Of a stretch of 8,731 bases of DNA, positions 7,089 to 8,731 are shown in pieces. Within the stretch, counting starts at the first letter, position 1. Each line of letters opens with the position of its first letter. The translations under genes and the position numbers were made by a program. The notes beneath the pieces are model-generated. The model was not told where the DNA came from. It made no database searches and saw nothing but the letters and a program-made list of their open reading frames with translations. This DNA comes from CAG-1000 sp964545285 (lineage in GTDB: Bacteria; Bacillota_I; Bacilli_A; RF39; UBA660), in NCBI GenBank assembly GCA_964545285.1, contig CAZJEW010000041.1, positions 1-8,731 of the forward strand, read 5' to 3'.

Positions 7089-8165
7089 ATGAATAAAAAA
7101 ATATATATTTATCCTATAATATTATCATTAATTGGATGTTTGATGATATATTCAAGTAGTAATATATGGAGTGAATTTAAGTATAACGATCCATATAAAT
7201 ACTTAATTAGTCAATTAATATTTTTAATTATTAGTATAATTGCTATGGTAATAGTTTCTAAAATTAATTATAAAATATATTATAATAAATCTAATTTAAT
7301 AATTTTATTATGTTTCATTCTTTTATTATTAGTTTTAATACCCGGAGTAGGTACTATAAGAAATGGAAGTAGAAGTTGGTTTTCTATTGGAGGTTTAGGT
7401 TTTCAACCTAGTGAACTTTCAAAAATTGGACTGATTATTTTTACTTCTAAGTATTTAGTAAAAAATGATAATAATAAAAGAAATACTAAATTATTTATGT
7501 TTCCAATATTATTAGTTGTTTTAATCTTTTTTGGGGCTATATTATTAGAACCTGACTTTGGCAGTGGTATGGTTATAGTTTGTTCATTAATAGGCTTAAT
7601 ATTTATCTCAGGAACTGACTTTTCAATATTTATTAAATTAGGAATATTAGGATTAATAGGAATAATAATATTGATATTAATCGCACCATATAGATTAGAT
7701 AGAATAACATCATTTATAAATCCATGGAGCGATCCGTTAGGAAGCGGTTTTCAAATGATACAAAGTTTATTTGCAATCGGACCATCAGGATTATTAGGAT
7801 ATGGATTATTTAATTCAAGACAAAAACACTTTTATTTACCAGAACCACAAACAGACTTTATATTATCAATAACATTAGAAGAATTTGGTTTTATAGGAGG
7901 AATAGTTATTATAGGACTATATATATTACTATTTTATAACTTATTAAAAACAGCTATTAAAACTAAAGATTTATTTGGAAAATATTTAATATTTGGATTA
8001 TCATTTTCATTAATATTTCAAACTGCATTAAATATGTGTGTTATTACAGGAATAGTACCTATAACAGGGGTAACACTGCCATTTTTATCTTATGGAGGAA
8101 GTAGTTTATTAGTTAGTATGGCAAGTATTGGAATAATTTTAAATATAAGCAAAAACGAGAATTGA
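7089..8165 (+). CDS. ftsW: SEDS peptidoglycan glycosyltransferase (FtsW/RodA/SpoVE)
   Basis: SEDS proteins polymerise lipid II into glycan strands with a partner class B PBP. The 358 residues give about ten membrane helices. Helix 1 ends in CLMIYSSS. Then come RNGSRSWFSIGG (91-102), QPSELSK (106-112), LEPDFGSG (153-160), DRITSFINPWSDPLGSGFQ (204-222), LPEPQTDFI (250-258) with the presumed catalytic Asp256, LEEFGF (263-268), and the signature TGIVPITGVTLPFLSYGGSS (320-339). TGIVPITG and SYGGSS favour FtsW/SpoVE over RodA, as does mraY upstream; a sporulation SpoVE role cannot be excluded. The ATG at 7089 is the earliest possible start, since an in-frame TAA lies at 7083. A later start would remove helix 1. 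No Shine-Dalgarno sequence precedes it, which is unusual in this window. A hairpin at 8281-8322 probably ends the transcript. Confidence 0.93.
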   Translation: MNKKIYIYPIILSLIGCLMIYSSSNIWSEFKYNDPYKYLISQLIFLIISIIAMVIVSKINYKIYYNKSNLIILLCFILLLLVLIPGVGTIRNGSRSWFSIGGLGFQPSELSKIGLIIFTSKYLVKNDNNKRNTKLFMFPILLVVLIFFGAILLEPDFGSGMVIVCSLIGLIFISGTDFSIFIKLGILGLIGIIILILIAPYRLDRITSFINPWSDPLGSGFQMIQSLFAIGPSGLLGYGLFNSRQKHFYLPEPQTDFILSITLEEFGFIGGIVIIGLYILLFYNLLKTAIKTKDLFGKYLIFGLSFSLIFQTALNMCVITGIVPITGVTLPFLSYGGSSLLVSMASIGIILNISKNEN

Positions 8166-8280
8166 ATATGTAAGTAAATAAATATATTAATCGTTAAAAA
8201 TGCCATTATTTAGTATTTTGTTACTAAAAACATGTAAAATTTTGACTAAATACATCTTTAAATAATCATTTGTTTATTGG

Positions 8281-8322
8281 GCTTATTTCAGTTTAATATG
8301 TTAAAACGGAAATAAGCTTTTT
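8281..8322 (+). terminator. Probable intrinsic terminator of ftsW
   Basis: GCTTATTTC (8281-8289) pairs perfectly with GAAATAAGC (8309-8317). Inside it GTTTAA (8291-8296) pairs with TTAAAAC (8301-8307) with one bulged A, closing a TATG loop, and TTTTT (8318-8322) follows directly. It lies 115 nt after the ftsW stop, far for a terminator, but nothing closer qualifies. Confidence 0.6.
8282..8311 (+). repeat. 30-bp imperfect direct repeat, copy 1
   Basis: This copy matches the one at 8388-8417 at 23 of 30 positions with no gaps. The first 13 bases differ at one position, and the last ten (TAAAACGGAA) are identical; differences are clustered in the centre. Each copy is itself a rough palindrome (CAGTTT to AAAACGG). 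This copy forms most of the ftsW terminator hairpin. Confidence 0.65.
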
Positions 8323-8387
8323 AATTTAAGCAGAAATAGTTAAATTTATTCCACGACAAAAGTACGAAGTTATTTCCGCTTTTTGAA

Positions 8388-8417
8388 CTTATTGCAGTTT
8401 TTATTAATAAAACGGAA
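8388..8417 (+). repeat. 30-bp imperfect direct repeat, copy 2
   Basis: Second copy, 106 bp from the first. Its centre (GTTTTTATT facing AATAAAAC) folds into a hairpin with one bulge, but unlike copy 1 it continues into the palindrome GGAATTCC and has no T-run, so it would not terminate transcription. Conserved ends with a variable centre suggest that paired arms are being kept. Confidence 0.65.
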
Positions 8418-8463
8418 TTCCAAATGAAAAATCATAAATTAAATAAAGTAGTACCAATATTGA

Positions 8464-8491
8464 TTGTCTTTCACAAAAAAATGTGTATAAT
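8464..8491 (+). promoter_or_regulatory. Sigma-A-like promoter of the 38-codon leader frame
   Basis: TTGTCT (8464-8469, four of six to TTGACA) is 16 bp from a perfect TATAAT (8486-8491). Transcription would begin near 8498, giving a leader of about 43 nt before the small frame at 8541, much longer than the other leaders predicted in this window. Confidence 0.6.
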
Positions 8492-8540
8492 AAACTACAA
8501 AACTCGGTGATATTAACGCTTGATAAAAAGGAGTTTTAAA

Positions 8541-8657
8541 ATGAGATTCAACTTATTATATATGTTTTTATTTAAATATTTTATAAGTTTAGTAATGTTA
8601 TTTAAAATATTTACTGATGTTTTTTTTAACTTAAAAATCAAAAAAATTAATAATTAA
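8541..8657 (+). CDS. 38-residue hydrophobic small protein, probable leader peptide
   Basis: The frame starts at ATG 8541, seven bases after a strong Shine-Dalgarno AAAAGGAG (8526-8533), with its own promoter upstream, and ends at TAA 8655-8657. The product is rich in Phe (8 of 38) and Leu (6). It has a hydrophobic core (about residues 4-30) containing FKYFISLVMLF, and a basic tail LKIKKINN, so it could insert in the membrane. I recognise no family. An intrinsic terminator begins on the frame's stop codon, and a second gene with its own Shine-Dalgarno sequence follows within 67 nt. That arrangement is the classic one for a leader peptide of a translation-dependent attenuator. Alternatives are a small membrane protein or a type I toxin; I see no convincing antisense RNA promoter for the latter. 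Confidence 0.6.
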   Translation: MRFNLLYMFLFKYFISLVMLFKIFTDVFFNLKIKKINN

Positions 8658-8699
8658 AATGCAGTGCAATCAAAATGTCTTTCGCACCGCATTTTTTTT
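8656..8699 (+). terminator. Intrinsic terminator/attenuator overlapping the leader stop codon
   Basis: AAAATGC (8656-8662) pairs with GCATTTT (8689-8695) and GTGC (8664-8667) with GCAC (8684-8687), separated by one A-C mismatch and closed by a 16-nt loop. Eight T residues (8692-8699) follow. The 5' arm starts inside the TAA stop of the 38-codon frame, so a ribosome ending translation there would cover it. The next gene's Shine-Dalgarno sequence begins 10 nt after the T-run with no room for a promoter, so the terminator must sometimes be read through. Confidence 0.8.
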
Positions 8700-8708
8700 A
8701 GAAAGAAT

Positions 8709-8731
8709 AAGGAGAGAAGTAATATGAAAAA
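8709..8731 (+). CDS. Start of a gene cut by the window end, with strong RBS
   Basis: AAGGAGAG (8709-8716) is followed after 7 nt by ATG at 8724, then AAA AA to the window edge. Only Met-Lys and part of a third codon are visible, so no product can be assigned. The strong, well-spaced Shine-Dalgarno sequence makes a real start likely. Its only visible promoter is the one at 8464-8491, so its expression depends on passing the terminator at 8656-8699. Confidence 0.6.

Larger units (their letters stand above)
8166..8463. other. Intergenic region with repeats and hairpins, no gene found
   Basis: I see no convincing reading frame with a ribosome binding site on either strand. The stretch holds, in order, a small inverted repeat with two tandem imperfect repeats (about 8208-8262), a terminator hairpin (8281-8322), two 30-bp direct repeats (8282-8311 and 8388-8417), and a palindrome GGAATTCC (8414-8421). 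Block 8341-8400 has 18 G+C in 60, compared with 6 in 60 for the intergenic block 181-240. The difference suggests DNA of another origin joined downstream of ftsW. Confidence 0.6.

Noticed and set aside
8282..8417. CRISPR array
   Set aside because: Only two imperfect repeat copies 106 bp apart, without regular spacers or cas genes.
8541..8657. Type I toxin-antitoxin system with an antisense RNA
   Set aside because: The peptide has toxin-like character, but I found no convincing minus-strand promoter and terminator for an overlapping antisense RNA; TATAAT-like words on that strand are expected by chance.
8464..8731. A named antibiotic-resistance gene such as tet(M) or tet(O) beyond the window
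   Set aside because: The layout recalls leader-regulated resistance genes, but only ATG AAA AA is visible and the leader does not match the tet(M), erm or mef leaders I know; ATG AAA AA also does not fit the ATG AAA AT start of tet(O).

Overview
The window is very AT-rich DNA from a low-GC Gram-positive bacterium (Bacillota). TGA acts as a stop codon: the permease gene and ftsW both end in TGA, and tryptophan is encoded by TGG. With MraY and FtsW present, this argues against a wall-less Mycoplasma using code 4. It fits a walled, AT-rich relative in the Bacilli/Erysipelotrichia/RF39 range. That placement is inference from composition and gene content; no rRNA gene is present.

Layout: (1) 1-171 is the 3' end of an RCC1-repeat protein gene, closed by a palindromic terminator. 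(2) 252-2444 is a tight three-gene operon: ABC ATPase, ABC-2 type permease and a DUF5662 protein. It ends at a bidirectional terminator shared with (3) a convergent gene at 2457-4055 (minus strand) for a membrane-anchored WG-repeat protein. (4) A 91-bp divergent promoter region leads rightward to an RnfC-like protein without visible redox motifs (4147-5004), followed after 10 nt by holA, the DNA polymerase III delta subunit (5015-5968). (5) mraY (6047-7039, GTG start) has its own promoter and a terminator one base after its stop. ftsW (7089-8165) follows with no Shine-Dalgarno sequence. MraY makes lipid I and FtsW polymerises lipid II, so these two are a remnant of the division and cell-wall cluster without the usual murD between them.

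(6) 8166-8731 differs from the rest. Its intergenic DNA is visibly less AT-rich (about 28-30% GC in two 60-nt blocks I counted, against 10% in the block at 181-240). It holds an ftsW terminator, a pair of 30-bp imperfect direct repeats with alternative inverted pairings, a sigma-A-like promoter, and a 38-codon hydrophobic reading frame with a strong Shine-Dalgarno sequence. An intrinsic terminator overlaps that frame's stop codon, and the start of another gene follows, cut off by the window end. The second gene has no room for a promoter of its own. This looks like a leader-peptide attenuator controlling the gene beyond the window, and it is the best candidate here for something undescribed.
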